Assembly (NCBI GenBank): GCA_028386065.3
Contig: JAKUCV010002361.1
Coordinates: forward strand, 62,001-126,000
DNA from: Turnera subulata
Lineage: Eukaryota; Streptophyta; Magnoliopsida; Malpighiales; Passifloraceae
DNA length: 64,000 bases
Reading direction: 5' to 3'
Within the stretch, counting starts at the first letter, position 1. Each line of letters starts with the position of its first letter. This document shows, piece by piece, positions 37,016-47,436 of this stretch. The notes beneath the pieces were generated by a model, which did not search any database, had not been told where the DNA came from, and saw only the letters and a list, made by a program, of their open reading frames with translations. Made by a program: the position numbers and the translations under genes.

Positions 37016-37756
37016 ATGAACTTGTCACCCTTGGTTGATCAATACTCCATCGATTTTGTGTCACGTAGGTACCTCGAATGTGATGCATCATGGAAAAGGG
37101 ATGATGATCACACCCTGGCTCTGACGATGGTGCGTGAGTTCTTACTGACTGGTCGCTCCGGTGTATGCCCTCTAAGTGTAGGTGCGCTAGTGGCCAAATC
37201 GTTCAACGGTCACAGTATAGTTCCTGTTGTTTTAGGCGAAACTCTTGCTTGTTTGGACGTCCTGGCAGCCTGTCCGGACAAGACCTTGACTAGTTCCCCC
37301 TTAGTTCTTCAGGTATCAACTGTAGCTTTCATGCATCTTCCTGACTCATCCTTTTCTCCTTCCTTAACCCATGAATTTGTTTCCTCGCAGATGTGCCTGT
37401 GTGATCACCTTAAACTAATCCATCCTCCAAGATTAGACTTGTATACTTCGATGGGATATCAAGAACGGGTCCTTTCCCTTGCTCCCTCTTCTATCAAGGA
37501 ATGGGTGGTTTTCATAAAGTGTTTGGAGGAATATCAGGTTATGTGGCATTGCCCTTGGTTCAAGATGCAAGAAGTGATCATCCATACAGTTGGTCATAAG
37601 GTTGTGGTGCTTCCAGGAGTTCTTCGGACAATCTTTTATCATCCATCCAGGGTAGCACGACAGTTTGGGCATGATCAGATGATTCCTCCTCTCCCTCGTC
37701 CGCCTTTGGATAGGTTAATGGATGGTCGCACTATAAAGCTCTTGCAAGGGTATTAG
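37016..37756 (+). pseudogene. Tat antisense ORF (DUF7745-like), with a premature stop
   Basis: The 246-codon ORF runs opposite to Tat gag-pol, 3' of integrase, where Tat/Retand elements carry an antisense ORF. Residues about 70-115 (VPVVLGETLACLDV) and 160-225 (WVVFIKCLEEYQVMWHCPWF, VVVLPGVLRTIFYHP, RQFGHDQMIPP) follow the pattern of the DUF7745 domain: Pro-rich link, Trp-rich core, then an RQFG-Q-IP motif. The TAG at 37754-37756 is probably a mutation: the same frame stays open 50 more codons to TAA 37907-37909. Its role in the element is unknown. It has its own TATA box and converges on gag-pol, whose end lies 232 bp away. Confidence 0.75.
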
Positions 37757-38141
37757 AGTCTTCCTTATTCTTCCATGAATTATCAAAGGTGGTTGAAGAA
37801 GAGTGTGAGTGAGACCGAATGTATCCTCTCTGGTTACAGAGATAGACTCCTGGGATCGAACATTCGTCAAGAACCTGTGTCCCCTAGTGATCATGAAGAG
37901 GATACCTAAGCGTAATTTAGATGTTTTACTCAGATAAGTATTCAAGACATGTATAATGCATGCAAAATAAATGAGTGAATGAACTCCCATTTCCTTTCTC
38001 GTCAACCTTTGATCTTTTATTAATAAAGTGACCGAACCCGAGTTGGGCTTCCTACGTATCCATGGCTTATCGCTTTCTTTTCTTCTTTTTTCTCGAGCAC
38101 ATGGAATTAGGTCTACGTAGTTCCTTTTGCATCGGTTCAAA
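37757..38141. other. Convergent intergenic region of the Tat element
   Basis: The first 150 bp are the remaining open frame of the antisense ORF, to 37909. After it, AATAAA-like signals at about 37970 and 38023 (plus strand) could end its transcript. Gag-pol ends on the other strand at 38142. No other gene. Confidence 0.6.
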
Positions 38142-38462
38142 TTACACATGATACTTTTTTAATTGATCCAAGTTGACCGGCTCTTGAAACTTGTTTCCGT
38201 CCAATTCCCAGATTTTTGTTGCTCCCTTCGGTAGAATCTCCTTGATGACATAAGGTCCAATCCACTTTGCTTTGAACTTGCCCTTGGGGTCATGCACCGG
38301 TTGTCTTACCTCTTTTAGCACCAGATCCCCTTCTCTCAATCCTCTTTCCCTGATCCTTTTGTTAAAAGCTCGAGCTATCCTCCTTTGGTATCCTTGTACA
38401 TGATACAAGGATGTCAGCCTCTTTTCATCTAACAATGCCAATTCATCCAGTCTTTCTTGCAC
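38142..38462 (-). pseudogene. Tat integrase C-terminal domain
   Basis: About 106 codons in the same frame as the upstream integrase, separated by one TAA (38466-38468). It includes KAKWIGPYVIKEI, the GPY/F-type C-terminal module of Ty3/gypsy integrases, preceded by a basic helix (RRIARAFNKRIRERGLREGDLV). It ends at a natural-looking stop, the end of pol. Confidence 0.88.
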
Positions 38463-38465
38463 CCA

Positions 38466-39671
38466 TTATGTTTCAGGAATCATACTTTTCCGGGCCACTC
38501 TTAATGACTGTACTTCAAGTTCTACTGGTAGTACCGCTTCCATGCCATATACTAAAGAATATGGAGTCGCTCCCTTGGAAGATCTGATGGAGGTCCGGTA
38601 ACCCCATAAAGCCAAGGGAAATTTTTCTGCCCATTCTCTGTGCGTGGATATCATCTTTCCCATGATGACCATCATATTTTTATTGACAGCTTCGACTGCA
38701 CCATTGGCATGAGGTCGATAGGGTGAATACTTATGACTCTTAATTCCAAATTTCTGGCATAACCTCTCGACATCAGCGTTGAAATGTGAACCATTATCCC
38801 ATATCAACTCATGTGGGATGCCATAACAATAAATAATGTTGTTGCGAATAAATTTGGCCACCTTCTTAGAAGTGAGCACGGCATATGACTCATCCACCAC
38901 CAATTTGGAAAAGTAGTCAATGGCCACCAATATGTACTCGTGTCCATTTGTGGCTTTTGGGGTTATCTTCCCGATGACATTAATGCCCCATGTGGAGAAG
39001 GGACAAGGTGAAGACATGGGTTTCAATGGTAATGGCGGTTTTTGATGCAGCTTCCCATGGACTTGACATGTGTGGCAACATTTTACAAATTTTGCACAGT
39101 CAGCCTCCATTGTTGACCAAAAATATCCTAATCGTAATATCTTTCGTGCCAACATATCCCCTCCCATGTGTGGACCTCCATCTCCCTCATGGATTTCTTT
39201 CATGATTTGCCCCGCCTCTCTTGCATTTACGCATAACAAGTGGATCCCCGTAGCATGTCTTTTGTAAAGATTCCCAGCACATATGACATATCCCCCAACC
39301 AATCTCCTCAGAAGATTCTTCTCTTCAACGGTTGCTTCCTTAGGGAATGTCCCTTTCCTAAGGTACTCCAGTATGTCCTTATACCAATGGTCTAAGTCAT
39401 TGTCATCCCCTGTCTGGCCATGTGATGGTTGATCTATCTTTGCAGTGGTGAGAGCCATGATGGAGGGCTCGTTGGGGTTCAATTGGTTCAGGTAGCTTTG
39501 GAACCACGATTTACTTGGCTCTTCACTCCGGCGGAAGGACGGTTTGTCTCTCCTCTGGACTATCAAAGACAAAATGATGGCATTGTTTGGCATTCCCATC
39601 ATCGAGGAAAGTGTAGCTAATGCGTTGGCAAATTGGTTGTCTCTACTCGGTACATACTGGAAATCAATCAC
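38466..39671 (-). pseudogene. Tat second RNase H end plus integrase
   Basis: The first about 20 residues (VPSRDNQFANALATLSS) finish the second RNase H. Integrase follows: zinc finger (IHEGDGGPHMGG to KCCHTCQ) and the catalytic core with LIWDNGSHF (second Asp) and ANGAVEAVNK (Glu). The first catalytic Asp is changed: WGINVIGKI where WGIDVIG is expected (AAT for GAT near 38975), so the enzyme should be inactive. The GNLYKRHATG linker is typical of the lineage. Confidence 0.9.
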
Positions 39672-39743
39672 CTCAAATTTGGAAGCTAAGGTCTGTAGGT
39701 GATCATGACAAGGTGCCAGTTTTTCTTTCTTGATCTTCCATTC

Positions 39744-39971
39744 TCATTTTGCCTGGAATATTACCAGGGCTGAATCTTCGAACACTCTTATCTGCTTGCT
39801 CCCTAAGTTGAGTGCCGTCTCTAAGCTGATGATGCATGCTTCATATTCAGCCACATTGTTGGTTGCCTTGAATTCCAATTTACACGAGATTGGGTAGGTC
39901 ACCCTATCAGGAGACATAAGAACCACTCCCGTCCCAAAGCCACTCATGTTAGCTGCCACGTCGAAATGCAT
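39744..39971 (-). pseudogene. Tat additional (archaeal-type) RNase H
   Basis: A short open segment between two TGA stops, in frame with the rest of pol. MHFDVAANMSGFGTGVVL, NNVAEYEACIISLETAL and FEDSALVIFQ give the Asp-Glu-Asp pattern of the second, archaeal/plant-like RNase H known from Tat-lineage elements, distinct from the classical RNase H upstream. The usual GDS around the third acid is EDS here, but the Asp is kept. Confidence 0.85.
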
Positions 39972-39974
39972 CTC

Positions 39975-40268
39975 TCAGGTTGGTGTCTCCAAGTTCGTTA
40001 TTTCTTCATCCAGGAATTGTGGTTCAAACCTCTCATCACTCCCTACCGGTTGAGAAGCTAAGAAATCAGCTATGGCGCCTCCCTTGACGGCCTTCTGTGA
40101 AACAAACCGAACGTCAAATTGTGATAGAATTGCGACCCATCTGCTTGTGCGGCTGCTCGGTACGGTTTTCTCCATTAAGTACCTGATGGGATCCATCCGA
40201 GAGATGAGTAAGACTTCAAAAGAGATGAAGTAGTGCCGAAGCTTTTGACAGGCCCATGTGAGCGCCAC
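39975..40268 (-). pseudogene. Tat first RNase H, C-terminal part
   Basis: 98 codons continuing the classical RT-linked RNase H (WACQKLRHYFISFEVLLIS, RTSRWVAILSQFDVRF, GGAIADFLASQP) up to the linker before the additional RNase H. Flanked by in-frame stops at 40275-40277 (TAG) and 39975-39977 (TGA). Confidence 0.88.
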
Positions 40269-40274
40269 ACAAGT

Positions 40275-42041
40275 CTACTCTACCACGTTGTAATTCAATT
40301 CGTATCCATTGAACTTCTTGCTCAAATAGTAGATGGAGGTCTCAGTGCGGGAGTTCGGTAGATACTGAGATAGCATTGCACCCATGGCTTCTTCCGTGAC
40401 AGTCAAGTATAATAACAAAGGTTTCTCGGGCCTGGGAGGTTGGAGCACTGGAGGGTTGGACAAATATTTCTTGATTTTCTCGAAAGCCTCTTGACACTTG
40501 ACATCCCATCTAACTGGAACCCCCTTTTTGAGTAAGCGGTGAATAGGAGCGCAAATGCTGGAAAGCTGGGCAATGAAACGGCTGACATACAGTATCCGCC
40601 CAAGAAAGCTTCGAACTTCTTTCTCATCCTTCGGAGTTGGCATTTCTTGAATAGCTTTGATCTTGGAGGGGTCCACTTCTATGCCCCGCTCGCTCACCAT
40701 GAAGCCCAAAAACTTCCCAGCTTGAACACCAAAGACGCACTTCTGAGGGTTGATTCTCATGCCGAACCCCCGACATCTCTCGAAGAACTTTCTTAGGTTA
40801 GACACATGGGATTCCCGAGTTTCCGACTTCACAATCATGTCATCCACATAGACCTCATCTTCTTTGTGCATCATGTCATGTAAGAGTGTGGTAGCCATCC
40901 TTTGGTTTGTTGCTCCAGCGTTGATTAATCCAAAAGGTATGACTTTATAGCAGAATATGCCCCATTCTATTCGGAAGGATGTTTTATGCTTATCTTCTGG
41001 TGCCATCTTTACTTGGTTGTACCCAAAGAACCCATCCATGAAGGATAGCAATGCTTGTCCGGCCGTTGCATCCTCCAACAGATCAATGTGTGGCAGTGGG
41101 AACTCATCTTTGGGGCAGGCTTTATTCAAATCTCGGTAATCTACACACATTCTTAGTTTCCCGTCCTTCTTTGGAACCGGCACTATGTTGGCTAACCATT
41201 CAGGGTACTCAATCACTTCTAGAAACCTGACCCGAATCTTCTTCTCAACTTCTTCCTTCACCTTCAAGGCCCACAGAGGTTGGAGACGGCGAGCTTTCTG
41301 CTTTATGCGTTTGGTGTTAGGAAAAAGAGGAATCCGATGCTGGGCAATGGCCGGATCAATACCCGACATATCTTCATAGGACCATGCAAACACGTCCACA
41401 TACACCTTGATTAAAGCCGCTAAGTCATTTTGAATTGTACCGTCAAGAGCCGTACCAATCCTTGTGATCTTTGGATTAATCTCAGTACCTAGGTTGATTT
41501 CGACAGAATCCGAGAGTTCATTCATCTCATTACATTCACACATATTTCGGATGCGATAAATATTATCACAGAAAACATCCAAATAAGCAAAAGAGTGCCT
41601 CGTTTCATTACTTTGGGATATGGATACATCATCATTTTCCAAGGTTTTGGAATGGGAAAAGCCAAAATCAAGGTGATCAATGTCTGACTCCTCAGTTACA
41701 TCTTCGGACTCACTATCTATATCTGATTCATGCTCGGATTCCAAGGTTATATAAGGGTTCATGTCGGCTTCTTCTTCGTCTGTTTTGAAGATAATGCTTG
41801 TTTTGTACCTCTCCCAGTTCCTACCTGTCTGCGAAGTGTCTTGGGTGATAATTCTCGCGAATCTCCCTTTCTCTTTTCCTTGGTCACTACTGAGCATGAA
41901 ACAGTCTTCCCCGTCTAACTCTTCCGTAAGATTAACTCCCTTGGCTTCTTTCTGGTCAGGTAGTATGATCCTCCTCTGTTCCACCAAGTCTCGAATCTCG
42001 TGGCGAAGCCGAATGCACTCGTCCGTGGTGTGGCCTATCAT
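40275..42041 (-). pseudogene. Tat pol, zinc-knuckle end to RT and start of RNase H (protease missing)
   Basis: 588 open codons in frame with gag. It starts with the second half of a zinc knuckle (GHTTDECIRLRHEI; the CEFH half lies before the TAA at 42042-42044). It passes through an acidic linker (SDIDSESEDVTEESD) to RT: KDGKLRMCVDYRDLNKACPK, FGLINAGATNQRM, catalytic VYVDDMIVKS, KFLGFMVSERGIE, then the start of RNase H. No aspartic protease motif (of LIDNGSS type) is present between zinc knuckle and RT, so the protease has been lost from the frame without breaking it. Confidence 0.88.
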
Positions 42042-43085
42042 TTAATGGAACTCGCAATATCTACTTGAATCTCTTCCAAAAAGTGAGCTAGGATTAGGCT
42101 CTAGGGGTTGTAGCAGTCCTTCCTCCACACACTTCTTGAACATCTTCCCTAAAGGGATGGGCAAAGGGATGAATTCTCTCAATTCGGGTTCAATCTGAGC
42201 GGCCATGTGATTTATTCCGATGGCATTCTTCCCCAGAGCTGCACTTGGATTCTTTCTAAATGCTGAGGTATCTGTTGGAACCTTGATTTTTCTGGAATTG
42301 ATGGCGTCCTCTAGTTGCGCCCCTGCACCGACAAGGGCCTTGAAGTTGGCATAGTAATTGCCAACCATGCGATCATCATAAGCCGGCTGCAGGTTCTTGA
42401 TAACCATTTGTATTTGATCCTCTTCGGCCGGTCTGCTAACCATTTGGGAGGCCTTGCTGTGCCACCTTGAAATGAAGGTTGAAAAACTCTCTTGAGTGCC
42501 TTGCTTGGTCGTTTCTAAGTCCCTCCTTGTGACATCCACCTCAGTGTTATAGCCATATTGATTCAGGAATTCCTTACAAATATCCTCCCATTTTTCCACC
42601 TTGCTCTCATCTAAAGTCATGAACCATTTCAAGGCTGCCCCCGATAAAGTTCTTTGGAATAATTTAACCATCAATTCTGGTCCTATCCCCATAGGCTGCA
42701 ACATCCTCACATAAATCTTCAAGTGGGTTGTGGGGCATCCTGTTCCATTGAACTTCTCGATGTCGGGCGTCTTGAACTTATCGGGTAACCGGGCTCCAGG
42801 GAACAAGGACAAGCGATCCAGGTTCCAATCATCTTCCTTCTTCTTCATGGTCTTCAATAGTTCTTTCACCCTTTTAAGTCTCTCCTCCCCTCCTTTGTGT
42901 CCTTGTGCCATCGAACCAACGCCCCGTGTCGCTTCATCATCATCATAATGTTTCGAGGCTTGTCCCCCATTACTCCCAGGGGACGCAATTTCTTGTTTGA
43001 GAATCATCAGTGCATCCCTCACAGCCGGGTCTTGCAGCAGGGATTCCAAGGTCAGATTCGTCTTGGCAGTGCTATCTTCACTCAT
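42042..43085 (-). CDS. Tat gag
   Basis: 347 open codons from ATG at 43085. Landmarks: PGARLPDKFKTPDIEKFNGT, HLKIYVRMLQPMG, ALKWFMTLDESKVEKWEDIC and FISRWHSKASQMVSRP, the plant retrotransposon-gag domain at about residues 95-260. The TAA at 42042-42044 falls inside the CCHC-type knuckle (RYCEFH / GHTTDEC), so it is probably a mutation rather than a natural gag end, though a readthrough stop cannot be excluded. Gag is otherwise uninterrupted. Confidence 0.85.
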   Translation of the reverse strand: MSEDSTAKTNLTLESLLQDPAVRDALMILKQEIASPGSNGGQASKHYDDDEATRGVGSMAQGHKGGEERLKRVKELLKTMKKKEDDWNLDRLSLFPGARLPDKFKTPDIEKFNGTGCPTTHLKIYVRMLQPMGIGPELMVKLFQRTLSGAALKWFMTLDESKVEKWEDICKEFLNQYGYNTEVDVTRRDLETTKQGTQESFSTFISRWHSKASQMVSRPAEEDQIQMVIKNLQPAYDDRMVGNYYANFKALVGAGAQLEDAINSRKIKVPTDTSAFRKNPSAALGKNAIGINHMAAQIEPELREFIPLPIPLGKMFKKCVEEGLLQPLEPNPSSLFGRDSSRYCEFH

Positions 43086-43575
43086 CTTGCTCTAACATTG
43101 GGGGGGGGGGGGAGGGGGGTAAGGGTGAGAACTCTGGGTACCCAAGGGATCACTCCTTCTCTCTTCCGGGGTAAAGGATATGATGGAGGCACTCTATTTG
43201 CAGTTACTTCAATTCACAACAACATACACACAAATGCACGTACCACTTATTGACTCATAATGCATGAGATGCTCAGGGTATGCAGCTGGTTGGGGGCCAA
43301 AAGACTGCCGCTAGGGAATAGGTTGACCTACTCACATGTGATAATGGATATCGCGTGAGGTCCGAGGCCAGTTAATCCCCATCATTGCTAAGCATCGAGA
43401 AACGGGTTCATGCAAGCCACCATCACTTAAAGAAAGTATGTGGTGGATTTGGCTTCCCTCGCCCTCTTACGATAAAGGCTTCACATAAATCATCATGAAT
43501 GCAGGGCACTTATGATGACAAATAAAAAGGCACACAAAGCTTTATGATTGCACAAGATTTCTTAAACCCACTACT
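43086..43575 (-). other. Tat leader between PBS and gag
   Basis: About 490 bp of untranslated leader with a C-run (G-run on the plus strand at 43099-43120). No gene. Confidence 0.6.
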
Positions 43576-43593
43576 TTCCCAGTGGAGTCGCCT
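43576..43593 (-). other. Tat primer binding site, tRNA-Arg
   Basis: Minus-strand AGGCGACTCCACTGGGAA corresponds to the complement of the plant tRNA-Arg 3' end (TGGCGACTCCGCTGGGG) with few differences, next to the LTR end at 43596. This tRNA is usual in Tat elements and fixes the minus orientation. Confidence 0.8.
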
Positions 43594-43595
43594 GC

Positions 43596-45032
43596 TGTGA
43601 ATACCCGACCCAAATTCACTTGGGCCTATTCACCTATCCTTTTCACCTTCTTCCTCGGGTCATTCCTACATCATTGGAGTCGCCACCTAAGCTTTAATAG
43701 GGACAAAACTTAGGAAAAACCCTCAAATGACTCCTTAGGCAATCTGGTCATGGCAAACCAAAAATATGGGATCGGGGGTTCGTCACGGATGGGAAGGTGT
43801 TAGAGACTACCTACGTACCCGAGTGACCGGAGTCAAAGCCTCGTAGTTCTAAACACGGCACTAATCGGCCACTTACATCATCAAAATCATCAGCAATCAA
43901 TCAGCCAGAATCAATCAAAAAAGGATTTAGGATTACCTTATGTAGCCCTCCTCTAGCTTCTTGTAATGGGTTGAGTTCTACACCCACCTTCTTGCCACTC
44001 CTTAGCTCTATGCTTGACTCCTCCTTGCTAGACTGCTGCTTGCTGCTCCCCATGAAAATCCTCTACAGTTTCTGCCTTAGAAAATATTTCTAGGCTTGGA
44101 GAGGTAGAGTTTCTCCAAGTAAGAAGAGCTTATGGGTGTGTATCTGAGGAATGTTATGTGTCCCATGAAATGTGTGTGAGGGGTCCTATTTATAGTGTTC
44201 TGGGAAGCCTAGGGGCGTGGACCTGCTTAATGGTGAAGATTATGCCCGAAAATTTGGCCCAAAACCGCGTAGGATCGAAAAAGAAACCAAATTGAAAAAA
44301 TCGGGGATTCTAGAGGGTGATGACCGCCATTGCCGGCGGTCATCCGCTGCATGATCGCCACTGCCGGCGGTCTTGTATGGATGCCCGCCGGCAGCCGGCG
44401 GGCTTCGCGAGATGGCCGCCGGTCGTCCCGCCTTTCTCCCGTTCTTTCTTTTTCGAGCCCCAATCCCCCTAATTCAGACCTGATTCGATCCTACCGCGTA
44501 ATCAACCACTAATCTATCCAGAATCACTCAATTACTTGGTCATCACTCCCTCAAATCATTCCATAATCAAAATATTACCCATTAACACCCAAAATCAAAC
44601 CAAAAATACATAATCTAATTAAATGATAATTAAGTCTGATTTTCCACGAAAATCGGAGCTAAAATTGATCTGCAAGAAATGTGTTAATGGGCTGGTCAAA
44701 CTCTGGAGAATAATTAATTTGGACCCTTAAATTCATTCCTAACCCAACAATAAGTCATCTCATTATTATTGGGTAAAAACAAATAAAAAAGGCCGAAATA
44801 TATCTTAATGTAAATAAACCTTATCATATGTTTTATCTTAAGGCCAAATCATCTCATTAATCCTAGAATTTAAGTGCATAAAGGTTTATGTCATCAAAAT
44901 ACATTAATTCTACTAAATTACAATTCATATCATGCTTGAACCTTGGACCAAATCATCTCATTGATCCCAAGTCTACACATGTACAAAGTCTCATTTAGTA
45001 AAATTTCCGTGGGTCAAATTTGGGTGTTCACA
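43596..45032 (-). repeat. Tat 5' LTR
   Basis: 1437 bp, TGTGAATACCCGACC to GTTCACA in plus coordinates; TATAAATA on the minus strand at 44194-44187. The GACCGCC/GGCGGTC array is at 44322-44428. About 110 bp present in the other two LTR copies are missing at 43801. By eye it is closer to the solo LTR at 6953-8419 than to its own partner at 26256. It interrupts a chromovirus gag at 45033. Confidence 0.88.
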
Positions 45033-45872
45033 CCACTGCAGCCTCACAAACTGCATCCCAGGTCTTGTGTCTCCCACTAGCCATAGGTGCCCCCACGGTG
45101 TGGCGTAGAGCATTCACAAACCGTCTGCACTTGGTCTCCTCATCTGGCATAAACTCCCTGGCATAGGAGAGAAGAGTGTTGTACCGAATCCGAAATGCAA
45201 TGACTGACTCATCATCCCCCTGCCTGATCTCAAGGAACTGCTTCTTTAGCTCCTCCTGGTAACTGATAGAAAGGAACTGCTTATAGAACCTCTCCTTGAA
45301 ATCTTCCCATGGCATCACCACTGGTTTAGGCATATTTGCCACCAGCTCCTGCACCAAGTCAGAGCATAACCAGTGAACATGTGGGCCACATACTTTGCCC
45401 AAGATGTTGGCTGACATGTGAACTTTTCCATCACATTCTCCACCTGTCTGAACCAAACATTTGCCAGCTTCTCCACCTTGTCCTCCCCCGAGAACTCACC
45501 AATCCCCGAATTGCTGATGTGCTTGTAGCCACTCTCCAAGCTACCCACCGTGGGATCTGCAGCAGGCACCGGCTGTGCCCCCTGCTGATGCTGGTGAAAC
45601 AGCTGAAACTGCTGCCACTGGAGAAAAGCCTGATACTGCTGCAGCATCACTGGGTCCATACCAGGAGGTACTACATTCTGTTGCCCAGCTCCTGCAGATC
45701 CACCTCCTGTTGCATTGACGTTCCCCTGTCCAGCAGGAACCTGTCCTCCTGCTATATCATCCTGCACCCCGTTATCGTTCCCTTGCCCAATGGGAATCTG
45801 CATCACCGATACAATGTCGGAAACATGACTAGGGGCGTGCCCCTCAGGATTGTGCTAATCCTGGTGTTCCAT
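45033..45872 (-). pseudogene. Chromovirus-like gag, N-terminal part (broken)
   Basis: Probable start at ATG 45872, with an early TAG at 45857-45855. Gln/Gly-rich N-terminus (QQYQAFLQWQQFQLF, YKHISNSGIGEFSGEDKVEK), then the gag core. A frameshift near 45365 separates this from the rest (MPWEDFKERFYKQFL, IRQGDDESVIAFRIRY). Gag is cut at 45033 by the Tat LTR; no zinc finger or pol is left. Confidence 0.8.
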
Positions 45873-45993
45873 GTCGACGCCTATAGAATGCAACTTGGCA
45901 AAAACAGTTTACAAAAACGACACAAAACTGGAACAGGCTTATGCACAACAATCACAACAGACACTTGTTTGAAAACCCAAAAGACCTAAAGCC

Positions 45994-46007
45994 CGCTCCG
46001 CTACCAA
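45994..46007 (-). other. iMet-type PBS of the minus-strand chromovirus
   Basis: Minus-strand TTGGTAGCGGAGCG, two bases from the LTR end at 46010. Confidence 0.7.
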
Positions 46008-46009
46008 GC

Positions 46010-47423
46010 TGAAACGACCGTATCCCAAAAACGACAATACAAAATATAAACAATAATAAAATGTCCAAAATGTCCTTAAAACCAGGGATGCCAAACTCGG
46101 TGTAAAAACATCAACTCAATATCTCAGAGTAACCAAAAATAAACATCGGGATACAAAAGTAAAATACAAACCTGACTTAACTAGCCAAAGCAACACCTGT
46201 TAAACCTACCGGAACAACAACTGATCAAAATCCAAGAAACCAAAACAGTGTCCCGACAATAATACGCAACCGAAAAATAACAATGAAGTCAATGACAAGT
46301 GTAGAACATATAAGTGTCAACTTTATGGATCCACCAGGAAGGAAACACAGCTACCTGCTGAATTGAAAGAGTCTGATACCCGAGGTAAGAGCAACTATCA
46401 ACAAGCTGCTAATGATCTGTAAAACCACGGTGGCGATTTATATGAGTCGCCTACTCAATGTACAATATAGGACAAACATACAGGCACACAAAGACAGGCT
46501 CTTAGGGTGAGTAAGTCCACGAGCACAAGTACACACACATAATCAACATGTGTCAGGTACCACACATACAAGTGTTAGGTGAATTATCTGGTTATTACAT
46601 TCTTATCATTATTAAAGGCCCTCTACTGTGTGCGTCAGGCGCGGTAGCGACTGGCCAGTTCCACAGGGCGTATGCCCAAATATAATCATATATGTATAGT
46701 ATAAATAACAACACCGGAATGGGTAAGTTCCAACAAAGAATACCACCAACAAGCAGGTGGCCGACAGCTCTAGGAGGGGTGCTCTCCTCAAAGAAATTAT
46801 AATATAAAATCTTGGGGCACACCCGTCAGTCCCCAAGTCGCCAGCTCTGTGAGGGGTGCTCTCACCAAAAGAAATGGATAATAACAAATTACCAAGGGGT
46901 ACACCCGACAAATCCCCAAGGCACCAGCTCTGTGAGGGGTACTCTCACTAATATACTAACCGAGGGCGTACCCATCAATTCCCTCATCGCTGTCTCTGTG
47001 AATACAATTCACTAAAATAACAGGACCCGAGGGGAACCCTCTCTTCCCCCTCGGTGCTACCGGTCAACAGCCCCACCGTAGAACTTATTAATTATTCTGG
47101 TACGTTATGTCACCAATTATGAAATTGTAAAAGTGTCCCCTGAAGTTGTGTCTAAGTTGTGTACCATTACAGAGATTCTCTAAACAGAGCCTAAAGCACA
47201 CAATAAACAGGATATAGCAAGACAACATATATCTCAAGCATGGCAATAACAGCTCATTGGAGAATCACATGGTAGACAGCATGTATTTTTATTATCATGG
47301 CAATTCAGCACATAAACAACCAGGTACACAACACAGTCAATAGTATGAAGCATACTCAGCAAGAAGTACTACCTAACCATACCAACAAGTATTCGCATAC
47401 AGGTATATAAGTCTTATAGAGTC
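46010..47423 (-). repeat. Minus-strand chromovirus LTR, 3' portion
   Basis: Inverted relative to, and highly similar to, 49266-50692 of the plus-strand LTR beside it. It ends at GTATATAAGTCTTATAGAGTC (plus strand). About 13 bp of unmatched filler then leads into the plus-strand LTR at 47437. The other end of this minus LTR is at 50706-51075. Confidence 0.8.
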
Positions 47424-47436
47424 TGTCTTATACTTT

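Larger units (their letters stand above)
26256..45032 (-). mobile_element. Tat-lineage Ty3/gypsy retrotransposon (probable recombinant), with a nested copia element
   Basis: Read from right to left: 5' LTR (45032-43596), tRNA-Arg PBS, gag-pol (43085-38142), a convergent antisense ORF (37016-37909), repeat-rich noncoding DNA, PPT (27860-27847), 3' LTR (27846-26256). Copia A (28270-36533) is nested in it. The two LTRs are of visibly different subfamilies (the 5' LTR resembles the solo LTR at 6953 more). The flanks GACAT and CCACT do not match, so this is probably the product of recombination between two Tat copies, not one simple insertion. Confidence 0.8.
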
